Assembly: GCA_963377175.1 (NCBI GenBank)
Contig: CAUJNA010003239.1
Location: forward strand, 966,596-1,030,595
DNA: 64,000 nt
Direction: 5' to 3'
From: Effrenium voratum
Taxonomy: Eukaryota; Sar; Dinophyceae; Suessiales; Symbiodiniaceae
Made by a program: the position numbers and the translations under genes. Positions 33,736 to 46,919 of this stretch are shown here, in pieces (the stretch's first letter is position 1; each line of letters starts with the position of its first letter). The notes beneath the pieces are model-generated. The model saw only the letters and a program-made list of their open reading frames with translations, did not search any database and was not told the DNA's origin.

Positions 33736-34479
33736 TGTCAAAACATAACGCGGGTCGGCGGCACTGGGCGGCAGCCCTTAAATAAGTTATGTGTATATAT
33801 ATATATTCGTAGATTGAATCTTGTATAGGCTGGTATGCCAGCGAGGGGTATACGGCTAGGACACGTCCCGGCATGTTTCCGCTGAGCAAACTTCTGGTGA
33901 GTTCTTGAGAATCTCATCTATTCTCGGAGCCGTGAAGCTGAGCCGCATGCATGCTGCAAGATATTGGACACTTGATGACATTCCCCACAAGGAAATGTGG
34001 CTTCCCGTGTACGTGGCTGTGGCTCAAATAAATGCACCAAACTGGCGCCTTGGGAACCAAAAGCTAAAAGCTGCAGTTTGGCCCCAGCTCTGAAAAAAAT
34101 GAGCCACACTCATGTCACAGTCTGTTCAGGGTGCCAGGTGGCATGAATCAGCTGGTGCCATGATTTAGTTGCCAGGCGGTCACTTCCGGGAAAACCAAGC
34201 AAAAATAACGCACAGCAAACTTGCTGGGGTTGAAAAATGGAATCCTCAGGTGGAGGTGTTGTTGTTGTCAAATACTCACTTCCTCAGTCGATTGGCCAAG
34301 AAAAGGCCCAAACTGTGTATTTACCACTGGAATGATCCAAAGCCAAAACGTGACTGAAGTCCGAAACAGACCTCAGGGAGTGAGAACAAAGGTCAACCTG
34401 TCACTTCTATTAGCAACCGCACCTTAGGGCTTGCCTCTATCAATAAATTGCATGCTTTCTTTACGCGGGCGAACCGACT
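33736..34479. other. Non-coding stretch with a GTGGCTCAAA element
   Basis: Mostly unique. It includes a TATATATATAT tract near 33,794 and a GGCTGTGGCTCAAAT...AAATGAGCCACAC inverted-repeat element (34,015-34,109). No coding region recognised. Confidence 0.45.
34015..34109. mobile_element. GGCTGTGGC-family inverted-repeat element, copy in 34 kb
   Basis: The left end is GGCTGTGGCTCAAAT and the right end is AATGAGCCACACTC, roughly complementary. The length (about 95 bp) and the ends match the elements at 6608 and 52,954. Flanks ACGT and ATGT are similar but not identical. Confidence 0.5.
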
Positions 34480-35045
34480 CGGCAACATTTACCCCAATTT
34501 TGCGGAACGTTCACCCCGAAATTGGCGGTAAATTTTGAGCAAACTAAGGGGAAATATTGTGCATATCGTGCGAAATATTAGGAGGCCATTTGGCAAATTT
34601 GGAGTAATTTGGGAGAAATGTTGGGAGCAATTTACCCCCAATTTTGTGGGTAGTTTACCTCCAATTTGTTGGTTATTTACCCCCAATTGTGTCGGTAATT
34701 TACCCCCCAATTTGTGGGTAACTTACCCCCAATTTTGAGGTAATTCACCCAAGTTTGGGACTTGTTATTAACCCCAAATTTTGGAAATTGGGGGTGAATA
34801 ACGAGTCCACAAATTGGGGGGGTAAATCTTCGTATACCGTTGGGAAACCTTGGATTTACCCCCAATTTTTGGACTCGTTATTTACCCCTAATTTCCAAAA
34901 TTGGGGGTATTACTTCAATATTAGTGGTAAAATACCCACAAAATTGGGTTGTAAATTGCCGAGAAAATTGGGGGTAACTAACCCACAAAATTGGGGGTAA
35001 ATTACCCACAAAATTGGGGGGAAATTTGAGGTAAATTGGTGGTAA
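34480..35045. repeat. AATTTACCCCCAATTT repeat, mixed orientation
   Basis: About 560 bp of degenerate units built from TTTACCCCCAATTTTGTGGG on both strands, switching orientation several times so that many short hairpins are possible. No coding signal. Confidence 0.85.
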
Positions 35046-36424
35046 AGAGTTAGGCTTAAACCGCACCTGTTCCAAGCTGACGCGGACGGCCGGATCTACA
35101 CCGGGAAAAACAGCAGCACAGCATCTCCCGACTCCAGACATTGGGAACTAGACATAGAGAACTTGCCCAGCGGCAGCAAACACTAAAACTGTATTGTGTT
35201 CTTTTGTGCGCGCGCGTGGGCTAAAAATAGGCACGCAGGCGGGGAATATAGGTCATCCTGGCCTTCCTGCGGCGATCGCCGAAACGTGCCGAAGATCCCA
35301 TCACTGGCCGCAATTTTCCGCTTGCGAGCGCACTAGGGTCGAATCAGGCGCAGCATCGGCGGCTTCATCCCTGGCAAGCAACCGATAGGCTGAATTTTGG
35401 TTTCGCCCAACAGGTCGGACTCTTTAGGAACGGTGCGAGTGTGCAAACAAAAAGTACTGTTGACCATGCCGAGACAGTTGCTGCATCGAGTTAGGTTGCT
35501 GCCAGTTTGTATTCCGTCCAAATCCCCCCAAAATAGGAAACCAACACACACGTGGAATGTTTTGCAGCTGTCTTTGTTTACTGCCTGGTGCTCATTCCGC
35601 AAAACAACTGCACGCTTTCTTGGGTGTCACAGCCTCATTCTTATACGAGTAGTTCCTCGTGCAAACGAGTGTCTCCAAGTGGTAGGCAAACGCCACCCAT
35701 CCAGCATTTCTGAACAAGGCCCCATTTTTGCAGTCACCGTGCCACTAGCAAACCAGTCGCAGCGTGCAACTGATAGCAACACCTTGTTTGGGTCAACAAA
35801 CCGCCATGAAGCAGCACTCTGTTGCGTATGTTTGAGAACGTGAGAGGATCTGGGCCACCAAGCCAAAGCAGATCCTGAGCGCCCAAAACATTGCAAAGCC
35901 AAAGAGTGAATGCATGTCGAAGAGCCTTTTTTGTCTCAGTGCTACTAATATCCGTCGTTTCTGGATTTATTGAACTTGGCTGCCGTTTGAGCCCAAGGTC
36001 TTGGGCAACTCTGGAATTCAGGATCTTGCTCTGTCTGTCTACTTTAGGAAAACGTAGTCCGTCATGGCCCGTCTTTTGCCGCACGCGAATGGGGTCTCCA
36101 GCCATCCGGTCGTTGTTGGCATTATTACTATTGCTACGGCTGCTTCAAGAAGAAAGCACGCTAGGAACAAACAATAGCAATCAAACACACCAGAATTAAA
36201 GTGTTTACTCGTATGCTTCTATATCATGTTTAGTGTTGTTGTCATGCAGATGCTACAAATCAAGTAGCGTCTCTCGGGCCACAGCGCTTGAGGACGCGGC
36301 CCAAGCGCCCAGTGGCTCGAAGGCTTGTGCCTTCCACCTCATCGCCGGGCCTAAGTTGAAACGCGTCAAGGGGTGGACTGGTCGATGGGTGTGCCTTGGG
36401 TTTTGGGATTGGGCATATGTCCAT
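35046..36424. other. Mostly unique sequence without a supported gene
   Basis: Open frames up to 148 codons overlap on both strands (for example 35,397-35,843 plus and 35,734-36,105 minus) but none shows a recognisable motif, exon signal or base-composition change. Left unassigned. Confidence 0.4.
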
Positions 36425-37865
36425 TGAGCCAATCAATTTCTGTTAGTGGTGTACGCCAATCAACTTTGATAGTTGGGGTTGCTTGTCAAACAATTTCTAT
36501 GAGTCGTGTGTGTCAGTCAGTTTCTACTCGCTGTTTTGTCAACCAAATTCTAGTAGTTGGGGTTGTGTGTCAATCAGACTCTGTTGAGTGGGGGTTGCCA
36601 ATCGATTTCAACAAGTTGTCGGGTTGTAGGTGGATCGCTCTCTCTTTTTGTTGGGGTTGTGTGTCAGCCAATGTCTATTTGTTGGGGTTGTTTGCCACTC
36701 AATTTCGATTACTTGAGGTTGGTTGTCAATCAACTTCTGTTCGTGTTGCATGTCGGTCAGTATCCATTTGTGGGGGTATCAATTTCAATGTTTCCGATTG
36801 TTTGTCAATCAACTTCTGTTAGCTGTGATTGTTTGACAATGTCAATCAATTATGTTAGCCGAGGTTGTTGGTCAATCAAATTGTATTAGCTGCGGATGCT
36901 TGTCAATCAATTTCTGTCAGTTGAGGTTGTTTGTCAAAAAAAATTGACTGGTGGGGTTGTTTGTCAACTCATTTCTATTAGCTGGCGTTGTCTGTCAATC
37001 AAAATGTGTTCTTAGTTGGGGCCGCTCGGCGGTTAGGGTTGTGCGTCGCTCCATGTCTACTAGTCGTGGTTGTATCTCAGTGAATTTCTGCTAGCTGGGC
37101 CGGTTTGCCAATCAATGTCTATTTGTCGGGGTTGTTTGTCCACAAACCTCTGCTAGTGTTTCACGTACATCACCAGTTCTGCTGTCGTATGTTCCGCAAT
37201 CTCAGTTAGTTGGGGTTGTTTTCAAATGTTTTCAATCAATTTCGGTTTGTTCGGGTTGTGTGTCAATCAACTCCTATCAGCTGTTGGGTTGTATGTCAAT
37301 CAATGTCTGTTAGTTGGGGTTGCTTGTCAATCAGCTTCCGTTACTTTTTGTTGTTTTTCCCTCAACTCCTATATGTGGCTCTTTTCGTCAATCAAGCTCT
37401 GCCAGTTGGGAAAGTATGCCAAGCAGTTTATGCTAGTGTTGCATGCGAATCAATTTCTATTAGTGTTATGGGGTTGTGTGTCAACCAATTTGTGTTCGTT
37501 GGGGTGGCTTGGCAATCGACTTCTGCTAGTTGGGGTTGTTCGTCAATCAGTGTCTGTTACTGCTGTATGTTCGTCAATGTCAGTTATTGTCTTAGTTGGG
37601 GCAGTCCGTCAACCAGTTTGTGTTAGTTGGGCTTGTTGGTCAATCAAGCTCTATTTGTTGCGGTTGTTTGTAAATCAATTTCTGTTCTCGAGCGTTGATT
37701 GTCAATCAAGTTCCAGTAGTTGGGGCTGGTTGTCACTCAATGTGGTGTATTAGTCGGGGCTGTGTGTCAATCCATCTCCATTATTGGGGGGCTTTGTTTA
37801 TCAAACACTTCTGTATGTTGCTTGGCAATCGATTTCTATTGGTGTCAGGGAGAGATTAAACCCCC
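36425..37865. repeat. TTGGGGTTGTTTGTCAATCAA minisatellite, array 1
   Basis: About 1.4 kb of degenerate ~38-40 bp units with the core GTTGGGGTTGTNTGTCAATC and AATTTCTGTTAG. Units differ by many substitutions, which indicates an old array. Cys/Val/Ser-rich frames are by-products. Confidence 0.88.
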
Positions 37866-40194
37866 CAATTAAAGCTTCCCATTGTCCCCCCAGATTCACC
37901 AATACTAAATAAAAGGGCCAACCCTCGCGATTAAAAGTTGCCACCCCGCGCAACAAAAAGCGAGCGACGCAGCTGGCAAGTCTAATTTTGTCTTTGCAGG
38001 GTAAGAGCAGATCCTCCTGCCATAATCCTTTAGGGTCCCGATGAACTGTGGACCTGTGGGATCAGCATGGCTCGACCACTACAGGAGCGGCGCTTCCTGG
38101 AAATAAGCTGCTTGGAGGTGACTTTCAAAGGCACGACTTGGAAGTGCACACCTCTCTGTGACTCAGCCCAACGAACCGGCTCGACACGGCACATAGGCTG
38201 AGGGTTACGATTGTGTGAGTTACGTTTCTACTGCCGGTGAAAACATGTGTTCTACAACTGTTCGCAGCGCAAAAACCAGATCACATCGCAGGCGGCGAAA
38301 ACCACGACAAGAGGGAGGCCGAAGCCACTATAAGGAAAAGAATCGTTTGGAGTCCTAAAGGAAGGAAATAGATTTAGGCAAGCAGCATGCGCAACGGCAT
38401 CACGCAATCCCCCCTCAACAAATCTAAGATCTAAAAGGTTCCCCTGCTCCGGGATTCGACCGGGAGACCCGGGCCTATTCCCATAGCCTATATGCAATGT
38501 GCGCCAAGTGGGGCCTGTACATGCCACCAACAAATTACCTGGGAAGCCTAAGCCTTCTCCATACCAACAAAGGGAAACTGCAAGAGTCTCGCAAGGTCTC
38601 TTTGTTGGGGCCTGATCCGCCTCAAGTCTCAAATGAGTCCGGGTCATGCCCTAAGCAAGAACAAAACCAATTTGGATGTGTCTCGAGATGAAAGGGTTTC
38701 AGCGCCTTCCTTTCAAACGGGCCTTTGTTTTTTGCTTAAAAACGACCAGCCCGCTGTTTGAGGGAAATTTCCAGATCAGAACTACTGGCTTAGGCCTAAA
38801 CCCTACTAATACTGCTAAGCCCAAACTGAAAATTCTATATTTCACCTTGGCCCCAAACCTTTCAATATCACAGCACGAAAGTCATCCACAGGGTGTCGCC
38901 GGGGCTTTTTTTTTTTTATTATTATTAATCCTAGCTTTGAAGAACGGCGGGCGTCCTGAAAGTCCGGGTGGCAAAATGGCTTCCTAAATGCCGATTCTGG
39001 GAAACCCTTCTTGCTATTAATGAACGTCTCCCAAATAATAACAACCCTTTTAGCTGCCCCCCACAATTCCAATACTAATCTTAAACTACCAAACACTCAA
39101 CCAATGCGAAACTCTGTAGAATCGAAATCATTCCCACCAAGCTCTCCAAGTGTGCTTATTAGGGTCCGCCCTTTGTAAGACGTTACTCAAAAGTTGCGTT
39201 CTGAGCAAAAATTTGATTGAATGCAAAGGGGGAGAAAGGTTTATATCATTAGGGTCTCCATTTCTAACAAAAGGTGGTCCAAGCTGTTTCTAAACCAGTC
39301 CACCAAGTTCTTTCCTTTTGCGAGCTGTTCCTCAAAAGTTGCATCCTGAGCACATGTTTGGATTGAAACCAAAGGGTTGCCATGTGAGAAAGGCTCTTAT
39401 GTGGTGAGTTGCGCACGAGCCTTCGTGCGGGGCAGCAGGAAATGAAGTAAACGAGCCACAAAAGAAACCCGAACCCCAATCCTCAAAAACCTCATGCCCC
39501 ACAAAACCTGCATGCCTCAAAGATCCAAGCACGCTTCAACCCCCACCGCCCGTCATGAACCGCATGCTTCGAAATGCAGCCCCGCTCACCCCAAATCCAA
39601 GCCCTTGCGTCCCTCAAAACCTGCATGCCTCATCAAACCTCAAGCCAAGGAGCTTGCTCTTTTCATATTTCAGGCGCAGGCGCAGCACGTGCTTTTTTTC
39701 AGAAGCCGCAAACCCTGTCCTCCCATGCCCCATCGACCCTGAATTCCAGGCCCTTTGCCTGTCTGCAACCCAGATGCCAAAAAGCGCAGCCTCCAGCTGC
39801 TCACGCAGCTTCCTCTTGTGCTTGTTCTCCATCCTTCTTGTCAGCCACCCCTTACAAAAGCCACAGTGCCTTCCAAGCAGGCTCCACACCCAAAGCTTTG
39901 GCAAGGACCATCTGCAACCTCAGATGATTAAACCAAAAACCTGCCCTCGCCCTTTTCCTCTCTCCCTCTCCCCTCCCTTCCCGCAGCACTGACAAAGCCA
40001 AGTAGCATGGCTCCCTCAAATCCTTCAGATGCCTCAAGTGCCTCACAGCCTCAGATAAGCCTCACTGCTGCAGATGAGCCTCAGATACCTCAGCCCCCCT
40101 CAAGTTATTAGGGGGGTCCCTCCAAAGAGCCTCATTTGTTTGCCCCTCCCAAACCTTGTCGACCTTGAAGGGGGGGGGGGCTAATCAGTTGGAA
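37866..40194. other. Unique DNA between the two TTGGGG arrays
   Basis: No supported gene. A poly-T run near 38,909 and short CCTCAAAACCTGCATGCCTC and GCCTCAGAT repeats at 39,480-40,110 are present, followed by a ten-G run at 40,171. The minus-strand frame at 38,252-38,647 has no recognisable motif. Confidence 0.4.
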
Positions 40195-42010
40195 TCATTA
40201 GTTGGGGTTGTATGTCAATCAAACTTTGATAGTGTTGCAAGTGAATCATTGTTTATGAGTGTCGAATGTCAATAAATGTCTTAGTTTGGGGGTTAGTTTG
40301 GTGTGTGTGTGTGTGTTAATCAATTTCTATTAGTTGAGGTTGCTTGTCAATCAAGTTCCTTTAGTTGGAGTTGCTTGTCAAACGAGTTCTCTCAGTTGGG
40401 GTTGGGCGTCGATCAGTGTCTCTTAGTGTTGTATGTGGATCAATTTCCATTGGTGTTGTATTTCAAACAAGTTCTATTAGTTGTGGTTGTTGTCAAACAC
40501 AGTACATTACTGGGGTTGTTTGTCAAATATGTTTGATTAATTGGGGCAGTTTGTCAATGTTCGTTGCGGGTGTTTGTCAAATTATTTCTATTCGGGGTTG
40601 TATGTCAATCAAGTTCTATTAGTTGGGGTTGTTGTCAAACACATTACATTGCTGGGGTTGTTTGTCAAATATGTTTTATGAATTGGGGCAGTTTGTCAAT
40701 GTTGGTTGGGGGTGTTTGTCAAATTATTTCTATTCGGGGTTGTATGTCAATCAAGTTCTATTAGTTGGGGTTGTTGTCAAACACATTACATTACTGGGGT
40801 TGTTTGTCAAATATGTTTTATTAGTTGGGGCAGTTTGTCAATGTTGGTTGGGGGTGTTTGTCAATTTATTTCTATTCGGGGTTGTATGTCAATCAAGTTC
40901 TATTAGTTGGGGTTGTTGTCAAACACATTACATTGCTGGGGTTGTTTGTCAAATATGTTTGATTAATTGGGGCAGTTTGTCAACGTCGGCTGGGGGTGTT
41001 TGTCAAATTATTTCTATTCGGGGTTGTATGTCAATCAAGTTCTATTAGTTGGGGTTGTTGTCAAACACATTACATTACTGGGGTTGCTTGTCAAATATGT
41101 TTTATTCATTGGGGCAGTTTGTCAATGTTGGTTGGGGGTGTTTGTCAATGTATTTCTATTCGGGGTTGTATGTCAATCAAGTTCTTATTAATTGGGGTTG
41201 TTGTCAAACACATCACACTACTGGGGTTGTTTGTCAAATCTGTTTATTCATTGGGCAGTTTGTCAATGTTGGTTGGCGGTGTTTGTCAAACTATTTCTAT
41301 TCGGGGTTGTATGTCAATCAAGTTCTATTAGTTGGGGTTGTTGTCAAACACATTACATTACTGGGGTTGTTTGTCAAATTTGTTTTATTAATTGAGGCAG
41401 TTTGTCAATGTTGATTGGGGGTGTTTGTCAAATTATTTCTATTCGGGGTTGTATGTCAATCAAGTTCTATTAATTGGGGTTGTTGTCAAACACATTACAC
41501 TACTGGGGTTGTTTGTCAAATCTGTTTTATTAATTGGGGCAGCTTGTCAATGTTGGTTGGCGGTGTTTGTCAAACTATTTCTATTCGGGGTTGTATGTCA
41601 ATCAAGTTCTATTAGTTGGGGTTGTTTGTCAATGAGTCTGTATTACTTAGGGCTGTATGTCTTTACCAATTCGGGTTGTATGTCAAACAATTTCTGCTAG
41701 TTGGGGTTGTGTGTCAACCAATTTCAATAAGTTAGGGCAGTTTGTCGATGAAATGCCTGCTAGCTGGGGTTGATTGTCAATTGATTTCTATTGGTTGTTG
41801 GGTTGTGTGAATCACTTTCTACAGCTGTTGGGTTGTATGTCAATCAAGCTCTATTAGTTGGCACGGTATGGCAAACAATTCGCGCGGTATGTCAAGCGAT
41901 TTCTATTAGTTGGGGTTGTTTGTCAATGAGTTTGTATTGGTTAGGGCTGTATGTCAATCATTCTTTACTAATTGGGGTTGTATGTCAAACAGTGTCTATT
42001 AGTTGGGGTG
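40195..42010. repeat. TTGGGGTTGTTTGTCAATCAA minisatellite, array 2, with 142-bp higher-order core
   Basis: The same unit family as 36,425-37,865. Within it ATTCGGGGTTGTATGTCAAT recurs at 40,590, 40,732, 40,874, 41,016, 41,158, 41,299, 41,441 and 41,583: eight copies at 142 bp (one step of 141). Each 142-bp unit contains four variant monomers. Flanking monomers at both sides are not in this register. Confidence 0.95.
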
Positions 42011-42198
42011 GTTGGGTTGCTCTGCAAAAGTTTTGGCAGTGTGAGTGGGACGCTCCAGTAAAGTGCAACTTTTGAAAAGGACCTCCGGTGACCGCGAAGG
42101 CCACAAACTAAATTTGGCCCTCCGCTGTACCAGGTTGAAGGGTTCCGTTGGCTACCTGTTTCCGGGTCACTGGATTTCCCCTTGAAAAATGGGGCACA

Positions 42199-42290
42199 GC
42201 AACGAAAAGTTCAAAAGGGGCAGGGGTCACTGGATTGCCACTGATCAATTGACTGATGGTTTCCATTGAAACTGCCACAGTTGGAGGTTC
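42199..42290. repeat. Dispersed repeat, copy 1 (partner at 46,920)
   Basis: GCAACGAAAAGTT, AAAGGGGCAGGGGTCACTGG, GATCAATTGACTG and TTCCATTGAAAC are shared in order with 46,920-47,013, which has a short insertion before GATCAATTG. Confidence 0.85.
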
Positions 42291-42597
42291 CAAAAAGGGC
42301 AATGGAGGAAACCCCTGTGTTAAACAGGGAAATGGAGCCACTGACGTTGGTTATCTGTTTTTGAAGCTGACAGTGTTTTTGGAATCGGGCGTTCCCTTTA
42401 TCTGTCTTGGATTGGACCTCCCTTGTACGACCCTCATGCAATGACCTGTGACGGACAAGCTCTCTTGTGTACAAGCACTTAGACGATTTCCTACACAGTC
42501 CCTCTGTTTGATTACAGGCCTAGATGAAACCGAACAGAAAGCCACTAGGGCAATTCAGCCAAAGTAATAGGAAAACATCACTGTTTTGACTGTTTGA

Positions 42598-42765
42598 GGC
42601 TCGATCTCTTTGGTGATTGCATGTGGCGAAAAAGCCAAGACATTGACCGTGATCCTGACCCGGTCCGCAGAGATTGCTCGCACCATCGAAAGCGTGAAGC
42701 ACACCGCGGTGGGGACTGTTGACCGTCCCCTCAAAGTGCACAAAGATATAAACAGCTTCCGTTGA
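42598..42765 (+). CDS. Possible exon, unknown product
   Basis: An open segment after an AG at 42,597-42,598 encodes VIACGEKAKTLTVILTRSAE and, after a few residues, KHTAVGTVDRPLKVHKDI before a TGA. It reads like protein, with alternating hydrophobic residues and few low-complexity runs, and its base composition is more balanced than its surroundings. The minus strand is also open, and no partner exon was found, so the strand and the reality of the exon remain uncertain. Confidence 0.3.
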   Translation, partial: GSISLVIACGEKAKTLTVILTRSAEIARTIESVKHTAVGTVDRPLKVHKDINSFR

Positions 42766-44268
42766 TCGTGAAGTCCTTGGAAAAGCTCCCGTTACGCTGT
42801 GACAGTTCTCGCCGCTTTGTGGCCGTGCGGCTCGGCTTGGACACGTGTCGGTCAATGGTCAAATGAGGCAGCTGAGTGCAAGGGATACTTGACTAGCTTC
42901 GATTCTAAGGCGAGTGCCTCCAAAAAACAATGAGCTTCACTCCCCCCAATGCTCCTCGGGCCCAAGCTGACAACCGGCTTTGCCGGCAGCGACTTCCTGA
43001 TTCGCTGGTGCTCCAACTTGCCATTTGAGGTAGGGAGAACGCTGTCAACCAGGAGGCTTCCTTCTGGGAGCAATCAAATCTTCTGAGATACGATCTGTAT
43101 GGGTTTGTCTTAAAATAGAGGATCCCCCAAAATGGGTGGTGTCCTATTGGTTTCCGTTTAACACCACCCCAAAAAGGGTAACATCAAGAGAAACAGTCCC
43201 GTATACTACACCCTTTCTGTATTTGCAAGCACGATGGAAAGGGGGAAGGGTGCCCAGCCACTGGACACCGGCTGGGTGCGTGATGTATCCTGAGGCTTCC
43301 TGTGCCCAGTGATGTCTGTACGCAAAGGGCCGTTGTCTTTGGCCCACAGTGCATTTGCTAGTCGGTGGGGAAAACTCCCGTTTCCCGACAAGTGGTCAAA
43401 CCAGAGATCGACCAAATGCTACCAATCCATGCGCAACAGGTTGAGTCGCGACGATTGCCTGGATGGCTCCTTGGAAGCTGCAAGTCCCTGAAGCCACAAA
43501 GGGTCGGAGCAAAATGCATTGACAGTGTATTCTTCATTCCATAACCCGGGAGAACGTCCAGAGATGCTTTGACTTTCCAGCTTCCCCCACCCCCCCACGG
43601 CCCCCACCCCCCTGCAAACCCGCAACGCCCCCACAAAACAAAAGCCACCAAACATGGACGATTGGTCACTCGTTTGACAGCCCTCGGTTGGGTGCATTAC
43701 CGGTTGAATGGCCGCAACCAGAGCACCTAAAGCCAACCGCTTCCTCATAAGTTCCCCTCTTGCGTCTTGCATGGGCCGCAAGATTCAACCATCAAAAGGC
43801 AGCCGACCGAATTTGAAGGTGCAGAGTTAAGAGGAAACCAGCAAACTGAATTTTGCCTAGTCTTCAAATGAGGAAACCCCAAAACATGTTGACAAAGGGT
43901 ACAGTCGTGCCAGCCTTTGCCAAACCATGAATGCCCATTTTGATGCGATTCATGTGAGTACCTACTAAACAAGGAAACACGCCAACTCTAGCCATTTTGA
44001 TAACCCCCCAAAAGCCGGTTTCCCGCCCCGAGCAATCCATCCAGCCTCTGAGGCCGCACGCGTTGAGCTCGCAGAAGCCCCGCCTCCGCGAGCTCATCAA
44101 CGGAAACGGACATTGCGAGGGTCAAAGGGTCAAGATTGGCTCTATGGCAATGGCTATCAAACGACAATTGCTGTGAGCGTTGTATCAAGCTGCCACAATC
44201 ATTCAAGGTGTATAGGCAATAAACAACAATCTGCATTGAACTCAACGAGGAACCAACCACTTCTTCGC

Positions 44269-44290
44269 AAAAAAAAAAAAAAAAAAAAAA
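44269..44290. other. 22-base adenine run
   Basis: Uninterrupted A22 on the plus strand. It could be a retroposed poly(A) tail, but no source gene or target duplication is visible next to it. Confidence 0.5.
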
Positions 44291-45439
44291 CTGTTGAAAA
44301 GCACAACAACAACACCACGTACTAGACTGGCCAAGCAAAACGTAGCGTTTGTGTTTCGTCAACACGTGGATTGATCAAAATTCCTGGCTCCCAAATGACC
44401 ATGGATAACTTTGCCCATGTGGTTAAAGTCATCTCTTTCGTGGTTTTTTTCATGGTCACACAATGTAAAGGACGGACCTTTTGATCAAACCCAGGCGCGG
44501 GGCCAACTGCAGGATTTGCAGCAGGTAGACCACTTCAATGGCACCTTCTCCCTCCGGGCCTGTTTTCGAGGCTCGGTACACTTGGGGTTTCAAGGGCAAG
44601 CGACCAGCTGTTCTTTCCATCCAGGTCCTTTAAGACTAATCTGTTTCCACACGTCCGATTGGCTAAAACATGTCTATAAGCTTTTCATCTACTACAGGTT
44701 GAGTTTCCCCCGTATTTTTTGCAAGTAGCTGGTGAGTTCCAACGACTTTTGGAGGTTCAGGGAATTCAGGCTCAGAAAATTTCCTGTCGCAAACCTAAAA
44801 CCCCAACACCCCTCGCCTCCGACAGTGCACGGCTCAGGCCGGGCTTTGCGGCCAGGCGGATGCGCTCCGCCCTGAGATCTCTCGACAGAGTCTCGTGGAG
44901 GAATCAACCCCTGGTTGACCAATTCGGTGGGTCAGCTTAGTCTGGAGAAACAACCCCCCACCCACAAATGGTAGGTGTCTTAGCTTGCAAAAAACAAAAA
45001 ACAAACACACATCTGCCAGGTTGATTCCTCTGGGGTCGACATGTCCAATAAAATCTTAGAAGGATGTTCAAGAGCAAGAAGGTGAGCTACCTTCCTGCGT
45101 GGATTCTCATGGAGCAAACCCCACGTGGGGTACACAAACTGAAAACCAAGGCACCACACCGTCCTCATCCGGAGTCTGCACTTCGGTCCCTCTGGAACCA
45201 GGAAATTCCCGTTCCCGAAAGGACAGCGGATTGTTGCCCCCCAGGACTGGTACACATACCAAAGATGATATTCACATTTTCAGATGCTTCATATTTGGCT
45301 TACCCTAACAGCAACGCATATACAATCATCTCGGAGACCCCAGTTTGGTTGGGAGTGTCGCCCAACACGCCAATCTTCAAAGTCTTAGTTCGTGCCAACT
45401 AGGCTTGGCAATGCTTCCAACTGGAAGTATAAAGCATTT

Positions 45440-46010
45440 GTTCATCCCCTTGTGGTTACTCTTACAATTACCCCTTTGCGGCTGCGGCTTTCTGAAAACC
45501 ACGCATAAACACAATCTTGCTGTTCGGGTATCCCTCTGTGGATATTCCCTTGTGGATGTATTCAAATGAAAACAAACATCCCCAGGTGGTTTTGTTTCAA
45601 AACAGAAATACACACGCAATTTCCCATACGGAATCAGACACATCGATATGAGACAACACATTTCCGTGGGGGTTTTCCCCCTGTGCTATGTCCTTGGGGT
45701 ATCCCCTTGTGGTGTCCTTCAAAAAAAGCACACATTTCCGGTGCTGGTTTTGCTTTGAAATGGAGACAGCAAAGGGGGTGCTTCAAATGGGAATAAGCAC
45801 ACCTGCGTGGCCTTCTATGAAATAAAACCAGATTCCCGCTACCCTGTGATTATCCCCTTGTGGCTTTCTCCCTTTGTTCGTTCCTCGGTGTGTTCCTTCA
45901 AACAACAACATATATTTGATTCTTGTTGTTTGGAACTAACATAACCATTCCTTCAAACAAATACACAATCATTCCGCCATTGGGGGGTGCCTTCAAACAA
46001 GTCATGCTGT
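45440..46010. repeat. Degenerate CCCCTTGTGG/CCTTCAAA repeat
   Basis: Short units with CCCCTTGTGG, TCCTTCAAA and AAACACA recur about every 70-110 bp with poor conservation. Open frames are short and unconvincing. Confidence 0.55.
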
Positions 46011-46919
46011 AACAGTAAACACCTGTTTCTAGTGCGGTCAGAAATGGACAAACACATGCCCTTGGGCCTTGGGGGTCAAGCCCTTGTCGCTAGCCCCCAA
46101 AAAGTGTCAAGCTGCCGCGCCTATCATCCAGGTCCATCTGTCGGATCAGCTCCCAGCAGGTTTGGTCCTGGCCGTCAAACGAAAAAAAACCCGTGCTTCT
46201 GCCTGAAACAGCGGGCGTAGATCAAGACCACGTGGTGAGTAGCTCAATCGAGGGTTGTGTGAATGCGCAATCCTCCAGGTGTCCTCCAAGTTGTGAAATG
46301 GCAACTAAGAACAACTTCTCTTGGGGGCAATTTGACCGCCTAAAAAGCAATTCGACCCCAGCAATTCGACTGCCAGGCGCTTGCCTGGCGGCAAGATGCG
46401 CAAAAGCCGACTGGTGACCAGTGTGGGGATTCAGGCAGAAACGTATATTGTGATTCCAAAAAGCCCAATATACAAAGCTATCTGCGTGTCAATCGAGTGC
46501 CATTAGGGGCAAAAGACCTGCTTCTGTGAAACCCGCTCGTTGCAGTCTAAGCTCTGTCAAACGCCTACGGCTTTGTTGGGGCTCCCAACCCAAACGTCCT
46601 GTGTGGCCTTTCATGTTCGATGTCTTCCAAGTGATATTGGGTGTCTTTTCTAAGGTTGGACCCCCACAAATGGCTTTGGTTTTCCTTTTGGTTCCCCTGT
46701 AAAACCACAAAGGAGGACCCTCAACCAAAAGACACGCACAACTGTTTTCGTGCTCAATCCGCGAACTAAATGGTGTTGCTCAGCTTCTCGCATACCAGCC
46801 TGCTGTCTTGCCCGAGAACAGCGCAAACGATGGACCTTTGTGAGCGACACAAAGGGAAGCCAGGCATACACAACACACACAGGATGGCACCTCACCAAAA
46901 CCGGGAAATCCGTGTAATC

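Noticed and set aside
35060..35120. EF-hand-like DADGRIY peptide on the plus strand
   Set aside because: Too short, no second calcium-binding loop, no splice support.
38440..38500. tRNA-like segment on the minus strand (GGTCGAATCCCGG)
   Set aside because: The T-arm lacks one base and no acceptor or anticodon stem could be folded.
40590..41725. CRISPR-like array
   Set aside because: Units are contiguous 142-bp repeats without unique spacers, in a nuclear eukaryotic context.
36425..42010. TTGGGG telomere-like repeat
   Set aside because: TTGGGG occurs once per 35-40 bp unit and not in tandem; this is an internal minisatellite.
43985..44005. TAGCCATTTTG as a leader relic
   Set aside because: Only 11 bases match and the following sequence diverges at once; chance is likely.
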